From Theocolax elegans (Eukaryota > Arthropoda > Insecta > Hymenoptera > Cerocephalidae), in contig CM047429.1 in the NCBI GenBank assembly GCA_026168455.1, positions 1,973,370 through 2,037,369 on the forward strand: a stretch of 64,000 nt of DNA. The letters run 5' to 3'. Made by a program: the position numbers and the translations under genes. Of this stretch, positions 42,870-53,349 are shown one piece after another. Position 1 is the stretch's first letter; each line of letters starts with the position of its first letter. Under the pieces are notes generated by a model. The model was not told the DNA's origin, did no database searches, and worked only from the letters and a program-made list of their open reading frames with translations.

Positions 42870-45802
42870 CTGCTTTTTTGCTCCGCAGAACATTCACAAC
42901 ATATGTAGCGATCAATCGCCAGTTGTCCGCGTTCGTCGTCATAAGTCTCGTCACGTTTTCCGACGTGATCGCTTCTATGACAATTTCAAGTCGTTGACGT
43001 TGATCTGCCCATCGCTTGCAGGCGAAGAACGTATGATCAGCGTCATCATAGACCCATATTGTGTAGATAGCCGCGGAAGTATCCGTATCCAGAGAAAAGT
43101 TGGGTGAGATAGAAGTCTACCTCACCGTGCTTTCTCCTCTTCCACGGAGCAATCGCAGGGATAAGTCTACGTGTCCATCGCTCCTGGTGGGTATTTGTCC
43201 ACCGTGTTTGCCAGAGATCCATTGTTTTCGTACGTTCAACTGTCGCAGCGTCGACCCGTCCCGTGTCCGCGCTTCGATCGTATATACGCTTTCGTTCCGT
43301 CGCGAGTAGGTCGATCGGAATTACGCCCGCGATAACAAGAACGGCGTTTTCGGACACCGTTCTGTACGCGCACGCGATTCTTAACGCGCCCATTCGCTGT
43401 ACGCTAGTCATCGCTTTCGCCCGTCTCTTAACGTGTAATGCGTCCGCCCAGATTTCCGCCCCATATAGCATGATCGAGTGGGTAACGCTCATTAGTAGTC
43501 GTCGAGTGCTCGGTCTCGGTCCATTCGTATTAGCCATGAGTCTGCTCAAGGTTTTTGTCTTTTCTTGTGCCTTTTTAGTCACCGTGCGTATGTGAGGCCA
43601 GAAACTCAGTTTTGTATCCAAAGTCACCCCCAGATACTTAACCTCGTCACGGACCACCACGCATTCTCGTCCGACTGTCAACGGTATCCCCGTGTCGATT
43701 CTTCGTCTAGTTAGAAGCACAAGTTCTGTCTTTTGTAACGCAATTTGCAGCCCGTGGTCTTTCATCCATTCAGTCACCCGCCGCATAACCTGGTTCAGCT
43801 TTAGCTGGATCAGACGTGTGTCACGGGCCACGATAATGGCCGCAACGTCATCAGCGTAAGCGACGAGGGATGTGTCCGTCTCCATTCAGCGAAGACTGTC
43901 ATACAGTACGTTCTAGAAGTCTGGTCCCAGAATGGACCCCTGGGCGACTCCTGCAGTTATTCGTCTGTCTTTTCGTCCGTCAGTGGTCTCGTATGTGAGA
44001 CGTCGGTCCCTCAGATAGTCCCTTACAACCCGGAGAAGATAGTCGGGCACCCGGAATGCTGTTTCCAGCGCTTCCAGGATATCCACCCACCTCGCCGAAT
44101 TGAAAGCGTTCCTAACGTCCAACGTAGCCAGTAAGACCAGAGGCCTGGTCGCGTGGCACCTGGTGTTATGCTTCTCGAAAATGGTTTTCACAAAGGTTAT
44201 CGCTCCGATGGTTGAACGCCCTTTTCGAAACCCGTGCTGTCGGTCTGATAAGTCTCCTGCGTCCTTTATCGACTGTAGAAGCCTTGGTCTAAGCAATAAC
44301 TCGTAGAGTTTTCCGGTCGTGTTAAGTAGGCTTAGTGGCCTGTAGGATGACGGATTCTCAGGGTCCCCCTTATTTTTATTAAAGAGAACCAATTGAGCCG
44401 TCTTCCAATGTCTGCTGAAAACGCGCTCCACCAGGCACCCGTTGAATGTGTCGAGGAACAGCGACGGTCGTCGCAAATCGACGAAACGTAAGATTTCCGA
44501 CGGCACACCGTCAGGGCCCGGTGCCTTGTTAGGTTTCAACGAGTTTGCAGCTCTGGCGAGCTCCGCACTCGTGAATAAAGAGCATTCTCCGTTTGTACAT
44601 TCAACGGTTTCCTCCCTCCTCACGGGATAAGTTGGAAGGAGACCGTCGACAATCTTGTCCATCGTCTCTGCGTCCTTAGTTATCGGAGGAACCCGTCTCC
44701 CCAGTTGGTGAGTCACGATCTTGTAACCCGCCCCCCAGGGATCCGAGTCTACCTCGTCCGTCAGTCTTTGCCAGCACTCTTTTTTCCTGTTATTTAAGGC
44801 GTACCACAAACGCCTCCTACTCTGTCTGTATTCTTCGAAGAGATTTAGTGCGGTTTGTCAGTCGCGAGCCCGTTGGGCCTTCCGTCTAAGTGCTAGGCAA
44901 CTACGTCGGATGTCCGCAATCTCGGCTGTCCACCAGTATATCTCTCGTATGTTGCGTGCGTAAAGTTTCCGCGGCATAGAGGCTTCACACAATTGTTGAA
45001 GAAACTGGGTTGTTTCCCCGACAAGCGCTTCAGCCCTGTCGCGATTAGTAATTCCGCGAGGTTCCACCTGTGACAGTGGTTCCCCGCGCGTCATTTGTCT
45101 GTCGAGTTTGTCTAATTCTATCCGTTTCACGTCCCAACGAGGGGGACGAGTTACCCGAGTACTGCTCGTACGCGATTCGTCTATAAGGCCGAAGGAGATG
45201 TACTGGTGATCGCTGGCTGTGTAGTCTTCGATCACTCTCCATGCCCTCAGTCTTTGTATCATCCTGTCCGAAACAAGGGTCACATCGGGCACAGAGTCCC
45301 CGAAGCCGGGTCGTCTGTACGTCGGCGTAATTCCCTCATTTGCCACTGTCAGTTCAAGCCTTGCGGCCATCTCCAACAGTAGTCGTCCACGTCAGTTCGT
45401 CTCGGGCATTCCCCACTCGACTGCGCGCGCGTTGAAGTCGCTCGCCACGATTTTGTTGCCGGGGATGTCTCTCACGGCATCTTCGAGACTTTCCAGCTTC
45501 TCCGCGTATTCGAGAGCGCTATAATTCGGGCTAAGGTAGACGCTGACGTAAGTGACATCGCCCACCGTTGCCCAAACGTAGCTCTCTCCGGATTCGCGCG
45601 CGATGATCCGCGTTGCCCGATCCCCGCGCACCCATAATGCCGCTGTACTCGTGATGCTGGCGAGTCAGTTCGGCGGTGTTAAATCCCGGTACTGTTCGCT
45701 GATGACGAGGATGTTTGCGTCCAGCTCTGCCGCAATCTGAGGGAGCAGCGCATGTGCTACGCTACTGCAAATCATATTGCATTGGAGAACAGTTACCGGC
45801 AT
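42870..45802 (-). pseudogene. LINE copy A ORF2: endonuclease and reverse transcriptase
   Basis: The frame starts MPVTVLQCNMICSSVAHALL. It contains endonuclease segments (VYLSPNYSALEY; VASDFNARAVEWG; a TASDHQYISF segment) and then RT: KNKGDPENPSSYRPLSLLNT, TLDVRNAFNSARWVDILE, GVAQGSILGPDF and VAYADDVAAIIVARD. It is interrupted by in-frame stops at 45665-45667 (TGA), 45392-45394 (TGA), 44858-44860 (TGA), 43913-43915 (TAG) and 43886-43888 (TGA), with no frameshift between them. One frameshift near 43046 leads to a C-terminal remnant (YDDADHTFFACKRWADQRQR). All stops are explicable as CGA to TGA or TGG to TAG/TGA transitions. The protein is dead, although the RT aspartates remain. Confidence 0.85.
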
Positions 45803-47013
45803 TTTATTGTCTTGGTCTTCGTTGCCGTCAGTGCTGCCTTAAATGCTGCACACGCGCCTGAACCAGCGACGTGTGTGAGGCACTTGTTGTCCTTCTTAGG
45901 ACAGAGGAAGCACTCAGTTGTATTTTTGCACGCCTGTGCATCGTGCCCCTCTCGGCCACATCGCCAGCAGCACCGGTGTCTTTCCAGTCCTTTACAGTCT
46001 TTTTTTATATGCCCATACCCGAGGCATTTATGACATCTAGGTATGCGAAGCCTAGGTCTCACACGGCAATTGACCCATCCAATTTTGATTCTTCCTTTTT
46101 TGAGGACCGCGTTCGCGTCCCTCGCGTCGAAATCGCTTACGGCAAGGGCCAAGCCTCGGGCGTTGGACCCAAAGACGTGCACCCTTCTTTCTGCGCTGTC
46201 CCCGAGTTCGCGGTTGATAGCGTCCTTAACGTCTTTTTCATTCGTGACACTGTCCAGGTCGAGAAACTCCAGCGTTATCGTAGCTGTCAAGTCCTTTACC
46301 TGGGCTTTTTCTCCGAGGGCGACCTGCAAGGTCTGTTGGAAATCTTGCCGCGTCTCCTGTTTGCCGAGTCGCAGCAAAACCCCACCCTGCTTTGTTTTTC
46401 TTACCTGTCGTACGTCCGTCTTGGTCTTCGTAGGATCCACCTTCAGACGTATGGTTTGTAACACATCCTCATACGTCTGCCCTGTGTGGGCTTTGGCCGA
46501 TCTGACTGCCGGTTTTGGTGAGCGGTGGGTTGCCCAGGTAGCAGCCCGTCCGTCCATGTAGTAGCCGCTGCCGTCCTTTTTTTTCTCTTTTTGGACGACC
46601 GTCGACCAAGTCTCTGTCTGGGGTACTTCTTGCGTTTCCGCGACATTCTTTTCTGGTGTGGGGGTTTGTTTTTCCCTTTTTCGTTTCTGTTTTTGCTGAG
46701 GTGTGGACTCAGCCATACATACGTCGTTGATGTTCGTTGTCGACTTGCGGAGCAATTTCATTCGCTGCAATTCATACAACGCGACTTCGACCGATTCATT
46801 TATCTCGCTCATTCCGCCTGTTATGACGCGAGTAACATTCTTTTGGACGTTTGTTCTCTCGGTCATTCTAGCTACGCTGCTGCGTATGTTGAGCAATTGT
46901 TCATGCAGTTTGCTCTCTGCAGCCTCCCAACTAGTTGGCGACTCTCCGATGTGTCGTGCGAGTTTTCCTGAAGCAGTTACCGCCACGCCAGCCAGGTTAC
47001 ATATCGGCGTCAT
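45793..47013 (-). CDS. LINE copy A ORF1 (gag-like, CCHC zinc knuckles)
   Basis: The frame is intact from ATG 47013 (MTPICNLAGVAVTASGKLAR) to TAA; an in-frame GTG at 47067 is a less likely start. It has a predicted helical N-terminal part (SKLHEQLLNIRSSVARMTER), a Lys/Glu-rich linker and a conserved middle domain (TLEFLDLDSVTNEKDVKDAI). C-terminal zinc knuckles follow: CHKCLGYGHIKKDC, CWRCGREGHDAQAC and a third CFLCPKKDNKCLTH-type cluster. This is the ORF1 layout of R1/TRAS/SART-type LINEs, where the protein binds element RNA. Its intactness contrasts with the five stops in the adjoining ORF2. Confidence 0.82.
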   Translation of the reverse strand: MTPICNLAGVAVTASGKLARHIGESPTSWEAAESKLHEQLLNIRSSVARMTERTNVQKNVTRVITGGMSEINESVEVALYELQRMKLLRKSTTNINDVCMAESTPQQKQKRKREKQTPTPEKNVAETQEVPQTETWSTVVQKEKKKDGSGYYMDGRAATWATHRSPKPAVRSAKAHTGQTYEDVLQTIRLKVDPTKTKTDVRQVRKTKQGGVLLRLGKQETRQDFQQTLQVALGEKAQVKDLTATITLEFLDLDSVTNEKDVKDAINRELGDSAERRVHVFGSNARGLALAVSDFDARDANAVLKKGRIKIGWVNCRVRPRLRIPRCHKCLGYGHIKKDCKGLERHRCCWRCGREGHDAQACKNTTECFLCPKKDNKCLTHVAGSGACAAFKAALTATKTKTIKCR

Positions 47014-47079
47014 GGGGTAGCTGGGAAGCCCCTGTGACACTCCTGAGTCGGATGACGCAGGTAGCACTCTGGTACCTGC

Positions 47080-47100
47080 AATTATTATTATTATTATTAT
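47080..47100. repeat. ATT (TAA) microsatellite joining LINE copies A and B
   Basis: About 20 bp of ATT repeat lies between the 5' end of copy A and the poly-A of copy B, which are head-to-tail on the minus strand. Confidence 0.85.
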
Positions 47101-49006
47101 TTTTTTTTTTCGTGGGAAACTGGAGAAATCTTACATAAGACGACGACGAGGGTCCGCACTCGTCGCCAGTGCCGGATTCTTACCGGCTAAAACTCCAAAC
47201 CCAACGCTTTCACCTGCCCAGCCCGGAACTGTTTTTCACCTTACTTCAAGCTGGGAGGCGTGTCTTGTGACATGCGTCAATTCGGTCGGTCCTGTTTCTT
47301 CTTTCCTCCCTCGATGAGACTGCCACTTATCGTGAAGCGGCCTTTCTGGCGGTATCGAGCGCGCACCTAAAGGTGGCACAGGCTCCGGACCCCGCCACGT
47401 GAGACACTCCCTCAGCATCCTTTGATGGACAAAGAAAGCACTTGGGAGCGCTCATGCAATTCTTAAGGTTGTGTCCAGGCTCCCCGCACTTGTAGCACGA
47501 CGAGGACCTGTCCACTCCCTCACACTTCCTTTTCGTGTGGCCGAAGTCTAGGCACCGATAGCACCTCTCGACCAAGACTCGATCCCGAACGCGACAGCTT
47601 ACGAAGCCGAAGCAGAGATGCCGCATCGACTTCAGCTTGTCAGCGCTCTCGTGATCCAGCTTCACGATGGCTGTCTTCTGTTCACTGCGGTTTAGGCCCA
47701 AAAGCGTCACCTCTCGGCCCTCAGGCGAAGAAGTAAGCACTTTATTTAGAGCTGCCACCACTTCGTCCCTCGTTGTGAAAGCGTCCAGGTCTCTGATCTC
47801 AAGGGTAACCCTTCGATTTCGGACTCGAACTTCTCCCATTCCTTGGGTAGCAGTACGCACTTTCTCCGCGAATACTGCCGCATCGGTTTTTTTGCCTAGC
47901 CGAAGCAGGACGTCCCCCCGCCCTGTGGGCCGCACACTCAGAACCTGCGCGCCACTGTCGTCCGGATTCACTTCCTTTCGAAGCTTCTCCAGAACTTCAG
48001 CAAACGTTCGGTTCCTCGCGATTGTGACCACCAGGGTGGATACCGGCGCCTTCTGGCGCTTTCTCCTGTCAAGAGGCGCCTGTCCCGACTTAACCGTCGG
48101 CTTCTTCTTTTCCACCACAGGCTTGGACTTGGATTGCTCCTTGTCCTTACCAGGTGGTGGCACCTCCTTGCGAGGTTTCTTCTTCTTACGGGTTTTAGAG
48201 GCCTCGGGTGGGCTTTGAGGGCCCTCCCTACTCCTCTTTTGAGCCTGTATCTTGGCTGTAGCCGCGATGACGGCTTTAGCAATGATGCCTCTTCTCTTAG
48301 GCCGCCGACGATTCTCGTGGCCAACTCGATAATCCTCGACTTGGCACTTGTAATCATCGACTGCTAAAGACATCTTCTTCGTTTTCCCGTAGAGCTCTTG
48401 TACAAGAGCGTCTACGGTTTTCAACCCTGTTTTGACAACCATGGAAATGTTCGGCTGCTTTGCACAAGCTGCCAACATTGCCTGAAGTTCTTTTTTCAGA
48501 TGGTCGTAAGTGGAGTCGATCTCCTCCTGCGCCTTCTCCACCTTCTCGTATTCCTTACGGAACACTTCTATCTCCTCTTGAGATTCTCTGCTATAGGCAG
48601 AGATGCCGCTGATGGCGCTACCAATGCTGGTAACGCTGCCGCTTCGTAACCTGCTTGCAGAAGGAAGACTCAGCATATGGGATAGCGGCTGCTGTTGGGG
48701 GTTTTCTTTCGAGGACCCCGCCTCTGACGTGATGTTAGACCTAAGCGGTTTGTGGCCTCCCCCAAAATCCATGAGGCCAGCGCCGGCCACCGGGGCTTTC
48801 ACCCGATCGGAACCGACGACGGGATTCACTCCTAGTTTGGAGTTGCCCGCTTGGGGTAGTATGTTTTCATCTCGCTTGCTCATACTTCTGGTTGTACTGT
48901 TTGGTCCACGGAGATTATTTTATTTCACCTCTACCCTTCACGCTAGAGTGACGAGCATTCCCCCATGGGGGACGCGCCGCATACGGGGACAGGACACCCC
49001 GCGCGG
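47101..49006 (-). mobile_element. LINE copy B: ORF1-only R1-like derivative
   Basis: The minus-strand element starts CCGCGCGGGGTGTCC at 49006 after a TAA microsatellite. It encodes ORF1 (48883-47327) and then passes directly into a 3' region ending in poly-A at 47101-47113. ORF2 is missing, apparently by clean internal deletion, because the 3' region resembles that of copy A (CAGCCCGGAACTGTTTTTCA). Total length is about 1.9 kb. It is non-autonomous for reverse transcription. Confidence 0.75.
47327..48883 (-). CDS. LINE copy B ORF1 (gag-like, CCHC zinc knuckles)
   Basis: Intact 518-codon frame from ATG 48883 (MSKRDENILPQAGNSKLGVN). It has a Ser-rich N-terminal region and a helical, probably coiled-coil segment at about residues 100-165 (EEIEVFRKEYEKVEKAQEEI). 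A Lys/Pro-rich basic region lies at about 195-285. A conserved domain follows (about 290-440; DVLLRLGKKTDAAVFAEKVR, TLEIRDLDAFTTRDEVVAAL). Zinc knuckles close the protein: CYRCLDFGHTKRKC, CYKCGEPGHNLKNC and CFLCPSKDAEGVSH. Related to but clearly diverged from copy A ORF1. Its open frame despite loss of ORF2 suggests either youth or trans-mobilisation using its own ORF1. Confidence 0.85.
   Translation of the reverse strand: MSKRDENILPQAGNSKLGVNPVVGSDRVKAPVAGAGLMDFGGGHKPLRSNITSEAGSSKENPQQQPLSHMLSLPSASRLRSGSVTSIGSAISGISAYSRESQEEIEVFRKEYEKVEKAQEEIDSTYDHLKKELQAMLAACAKQPNISMVVKTGLKTVDALVQELYGKTKKMSLAVDDYKCQVEDYRVGHENRRRPKRRGIIAKAVIAATAKIQAQKRSREGPQSPPEASKTRKKKKPRKEVPPPGKDKEQSKSKPVVEKKKPTVKSGQAPLDRRKRQKAPVSTLVVTIARNRTFAEVLEKLRKEVNPDDSGAQVLSVRPTGRGDVLLRLGKKTDAAVFAEKVRTATQGMGEVRVRNRRVTLEIRDLDAFTTRDEVVAALNKVLTSSPEGREVTLLGLNRSEQKTAIVKLDHESADKLKSMRHLCFGFVSCRVRDRVLVERCYRCLDFGHTKRKCEGVDRSSSCYKCGEPGHNLKNCMSAPKCFLCPSKDAEGVSHVAGSGACATFRCALDTARKAASR

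Positions 49007-49054
<48 letters not shown>
49007..49054. repeat. ATT (TAA) microsatellite
   Basis: Sixteen uninterrupted ATT units at the 5' end of LINE copy B. Confidence 0.95.
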
Positions 49055-49056
<2 letters not shown>

Positions 49057-49171
49057 ATTATATCCACATCATAAATCTAATTTTCATTAAAAGATTATAT
49101 TACTTAAAATTTATAATAAGTTACTACACTAGAAAGAACTAAAATCACGCTACACAGAATATAATAGATGA

Positions 49172-51045
49172 TTACAAGTACGCGAAGAAGTCTCTCCGCC
49201 GTGCGTTACGAAGTAGTCAACGCAGATGCTGGAACATACTGGGTGAAGATTTAAATAGGGACCGATGGGGACTAGGCTACAAAATTGTCACTCGTAAACT
49301 TGGTTACTTCAAACCTGGAAGTCCTTCGGACGACGAAACAGTAGAAAGGATCGTCGATGCTCTCTTCCCAACTCATAACAGACGAGATGCAAGAACGTGA
49401 CCATCAGTCCCTGATCCACCACTATTCACAGCTCAAGAACTAAGAACAGCAGTCGGCTCTTTAAAAAATAAAAAAGCTCCCGGACCAGATGGACTCCCAG
49501 CAGAGATTTTAAAAGCAGTGGCCATAAGTTATCCACAGCTTTTATTAAATATGTACAATTCATGCCTGAAAGCAGGAATATTCTACTCTCGCTGGAAAGA
49601 GGCAAAACTTGTGCTGATCAGCAAAGGGAAGGGCCCGATCGATGCGCCATCCTCATACAGACCACTATGCATGTTGGACACAGCAGGCAAATTACTGGAG
49701 AAGATGTTAAAACCACGGGTCCTAGAAGCGGTAGCTGCGGCTGGTAACCTGTCCAACAGACGATATGGATTTCGAAAACGAAGGTCAACTGTAAATGCAA
49801 TACAGGAAGTTGTGCAAGCTGTCAGAGTAATAGAGCAAGGTAATCATTATTCCCGACCTATATGCGTACTGGTAACACTAGATGTAAGGAATGCTTTTAA
49901 TAATGTCTCATGGGACAATGTTCTACGCGCAATGGAACAGGACTTTAAGGTTCCATCTTACATTCTTCGAGTAATGGAGGACTATCTAACGAATCGACAA
50001 TTAATATACGAAACGACGGCTGGAACGAAAAGAAGAGAGCTTACCGCCGAGGCAGTCCAAGGGTCCATTTTAGGGGCCGACATATGGAATATCTCTTATG
50101 ATAGTATTCTTCGTATGAATATGCCGGAGGGAGCGTTCCTACTAGGATAGCTGACGACGTTGCTGTCGTTATCACTAGTAGGACTGTAGTGGCAACACAA
50201 ATGCTGCTGAACCAAGCAATGCACCGTGTTATTTACTGGATGGAGGACCATGGACTCGAACTAGCTCTACCAAAAACGGAGATTGTGTTACTAACAAAGC
50301 GCAAGATTAACACAACAGTGATGATGCAGGTAGGATCCTCAGAAGTACAAACCAAGTCAGCGGTGAGGTACCTAGGAATGATGATAGACAACAAATTGAC
50401 ATTCTGGGAACAGATAAAAAAGGTAGCAGACAAGGCAGCAATCATTACAACCATGCTAAGCAGGCTAATGGCCAATATAGGCGGTCCCAAGCCATGTATT
50501 CGACGGATACTGCTGAGAGTTGCTGAATCCATCATGCTGTATGGCGCAAAAGTATGGGCAGACGCATTGAACTGCGAAAAATACAGAAGAAGAATAGCAG
50601 CAGTACAGCGCAGGGCGGCACTGCGTATTGCAAGCTCCTATCGCACTGTATCGGAATCGGCAGTGCTGGTGCTTGCGGGCGTAATACCCATAGATCTTCA
50701 GGCTACAGAGAAGAAGACAATCTACGAAACGAAAGGCACTCTTGGAAAATGTGAAGCTACTAAACAAGCTAGAGCGAGAAAACTAGCGACATGGTAAAAC
50801 CGCTGGGAACATGACGTAAAAGGAAGATGGACTGCTCAACTTATTCCGCAAGTAGAACCGCAAGGTGAGACCATAATGGTCTAGACGGGTGGTGCGCCCC
50901 TCTGAAGTCATGTCTAATAGGACGGTCCCGGAGGGGTCGATTTCATAACCACCACAAGTAGGGGGTTGTTTAGTGGGTAGGCCAGATTGGAGAGTCCCAC
51001 AGTACCCTATCCACCGACGCGGGTAGCGTGTACATTAAGTATTTT
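49172..51045 (+). pseudogene. R1-like LINE copy C, 5'-truncated ORF2
   Basis: Plus-strand RT relic. It starts in a segment reading SSQRRCWNILGEDLNRDRWG and has a TGA at 49398-49400. It continues KAPGPDGLPAEILKAV, YRPLCMLDTAGKLLEKMLKP, TLDVRNAFNNVSWDNVL and VQGSILGADIW. A one-base frameshift near 50140 precedes ADDVAVVITSR (about 50150). The C-terminal part (MLYGAKVWADALNCEKYRRR, VLVLAGVIPIDLQATEK) ends at TAA around 50796, with GRWTAQLIPQVEP beyond it. The 3' region to about 51045 carries a GGACGGTCCCGGAGGGGTCG segment. It is opposite in orientation to copies A and B and diverged from them. The endonuclease is absent. Confidence 0.8.
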
Positions 51046-51059
51046 TTGTATCAGACCAA

Positions 51060-51640
51060 TAAGACATATTATGCCTATTTATACTACCATTTAAAAAAAT
51101 GTTTCTTCATCAGTAAAAACAATTCGATTTAAAAGTTGATTCTACGCATTTATTGTGTCCATCATTATCTCTGAGAACTATAGGCGCCTATCAGTATCAT
51201 CTTAATTTAGTTTTTGAACAAGTTTAACTTTATACGGTTAAAATTTCAAGTGTTGTGTTAATATTGTTTGTGTTGTATTATAGAATAGATCATGTTCTTG
51301 TTGGATTTTCCTGATACTGTTATGCGGATTCTCTTGAATTGATAATGCAACGTTAAGATGGTGTTTTGCTTTCGTTGTAATAACTAGTCAATCCAATTTG
51401 GGGAGTTTACATACAGTACCGTGATCATTAGAACTTTCTATCCGTTTATTTTACTGTATTTTCTGAGATTTTAGTTTGTTCAACTCTAATTTGTTGGTTA
51501 AAGAGATCACGCACTCTCTTATAATATCGCTGATTATTGCCAGAACTAATCATCTTAAGAATAGTTGTCCCCTCCCATTCAGTTAGAACTATGATGGTGT
51601 TGATGTAACAATGCCTGTCAAATTATATGGGACAATTAAA
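51060..51640 (-). pseudogene. Tc1/mariner-type transposase fragment (minus strand)
   Basis: Reverse complement of this stretch is homologous to 60891-61110. On the minus strand, decayed sequence corresponding to RRL.FSEIM.DTI then NRIVLTDEETFFLNG can be followed with several stops. Upstream part (about 51500-51640) may be the helix-turn-helix region. Same broad family as the 22-kb transposase. Confidence 0.55.
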
Positions 51641-52495
51641 AAGTCTGAGGAGAATATTGATAACTTCACAATTCAAAAACTCTTAAATGTAAAGAAAATA
51701 AAATAAGAAAAAAACAGCTTCGTTCAATAAAAGAGGTTTTTATTTATGTATTCTTAAAAAACATTTAATTATTAATAATATGTTTTATTTTTTTAACAGC
51801 CACAAAATGAATTAAATTGAATTTTATAGTCATTATTATGAGAAAATTACTTTTTTTTTAGCCAGGAAACCAAAAAAATACTATTTGCAGATGATGAAAT
51901 AGTTAATCTCTACTCACAAACTATCAACTCTAACTATTTTATGGGCTGCCCCGTATTCGTATCCCGATTACCCCGCCGTTTCCGCGGGTAAGTAAACAAT
52001 ATAGTTAACGTGCATTCTGAGCGACCGAGTCTCATGTCCCTTTGATGGGCACGAGTGATTGAAAGTATTTTCGCCGAGTGCGACGCGGATCGTGCGGTTC
52101 TCCTCGTGGCGGAGAGTCGCACTCGTTGTATACGGAGCAGCTCGATAATCACCGCAATTGCACTACGGCTAACGTCTGTGTGTTGTATCTGTGGCGCTCT
52201 CTGTATTATATACTAATACATATTTAGTTGCATGCCCACAGATGGCGCTAATAAGCGTTAACGTAATATCAGATATAGAACACAATGCTAGTAAAAGTAA
52301 TTACAAAATTAATTGTAAAAAAATATAAAATTATTGTAAAAATAAATAAATAGTTTACTGCAAAACTTATAAACGTATCTAATTGGTTACTCCGATTATC
52401 TTGAGAAATGGCAAATTACATTTGCAAATTATTCTTAGATTATACATATGTGATTTTAATACAAAAAATTAAAGTAATAGCATTACTGTATTTGT
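51641..52495. other. Unassigned stretch
   Basis: AT-rich sequence with a GC-richer patch at about 51940-52150 resembling the LTR-type blocks in composition. I could not match it to another copy in the window, and no gene is evident. Confidence 0.35.
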
Positions 52496-52499
52496 ACTT

Positions 52500-52712
52500 T
52501 ATGGTATCGTGTACTGTACGTACACTTTATGAAACGTGTACTGTAAGTACACTTTATATGGTACCGTGTATTGTACGTACACTTCATGGTACCATGTACT
52601 GTATGTACACTTTAAGGTAACGTGTAGTGTACGTACACTTTAAGGTAACGTGTAGTGTACGTACACTTTATGGTAACTTGCACTGCACGTACACTTTACG
52701 GTAACAAAATGT
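52500..52712 (+). repeat. Seven-unit tandem repeat of a 30-bp palindromic unit
   Basis: Imperfect units of the type GGTAACGTGTACTGTACGTA then CACTTTAT repeat about seven times. The core GTGTACTGTACGTACAC is partly self-complementary (GTGTAC...GTACAC), so each unit can form a small hairpin. The apparent peptide (repeating CTV.TLY residues) is only the translated repeat. Confidence 0.85.
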
Positions 52713-53349
52713 CAGTCGGTATTGTATTTTCCAATTTTCACTTTCATTTGTACTGTAATTTAATTGTAAATTTTGATTTATAATTAATTATAACAAAAGT
52801 TACGCATATCTATCTACTAAAATTACAATTTTCTTATCAGTGTTACGTACATTATGATTTTCAATGAACTTAAAAAATAATCTATTATTGTATAGTTAAA
52901 TTTTTAATTCAGTTCAATTTTCATTACCACCGTATTAGCTCTTATACTTTGTATAGTTTAGTACCCTTCATTCCTGATAAAAAAAATATTTACCATTACT
53001 TTAACTTAATAAGTTTTTCATAATAATAAACTTTCTGAATGGTACTAGCGTCTGCTTTTTAAAATTAAGTTCAAATTGTTCAAGTTTTCTATATCTTCTA
53101 ATATTAGTAAACTAAGTATTTCTGAACAATCTCCATAATTTTATCAACTAATTCGTATGTTTAAATGAATTTTTTAATCACTATTAAATTAAACAATGAG
53201 CAAAACAGTATTTATTGGTAAACAACTAGTAAACCTACTTCTATGGAGACCGTTGATGGAAGGACACTTGTGTTTTTATCTTTATATACAGTTTTGATTG
53301 TTTCATTAAGTTTATTTATACTAACTTTTTAACTACGCTGTTTACTGTT
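52713..53349. other. AT-rich spacer
   Basis: AT-rich DNA without recognisable genes or elements. Confidence 0.4.

Larger units (their letters stand above)
42601..47079 (-). mobile_element. R1-clade-like LINE, copy A
   Basis: Read on the minus strand it begins TGCAGGTACCAGAGTGC at 47079 next to a TAA microsatellite. ORF1 (47013-45793) and ORF2 overlap by 10 nt (ATG at 45802, ORF1 stop at 45793-45795). A 3' region ends in poly-A at 42601-42612 followed again by TAA-type repeat. Gag-like CCHC ORF1, the apurinic-type endonuclease plus reverse transcriptase layout and the 3' structure fit the R1 clade. It shares the CAGCCCGGAACTGT segment of its 3' region with copy B. Confidence 0.8.

Noticed and set aside
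43046..48883. Plus-strand frames overlapping the R1-like LINEs (for example 45871-46971, 47667-48218, 48603-49142)
   Set aside because: They are antisense shadows of the minus-strand ORF1 and ORF2, which show zinc knuckles and reverse transcriptase motifs.
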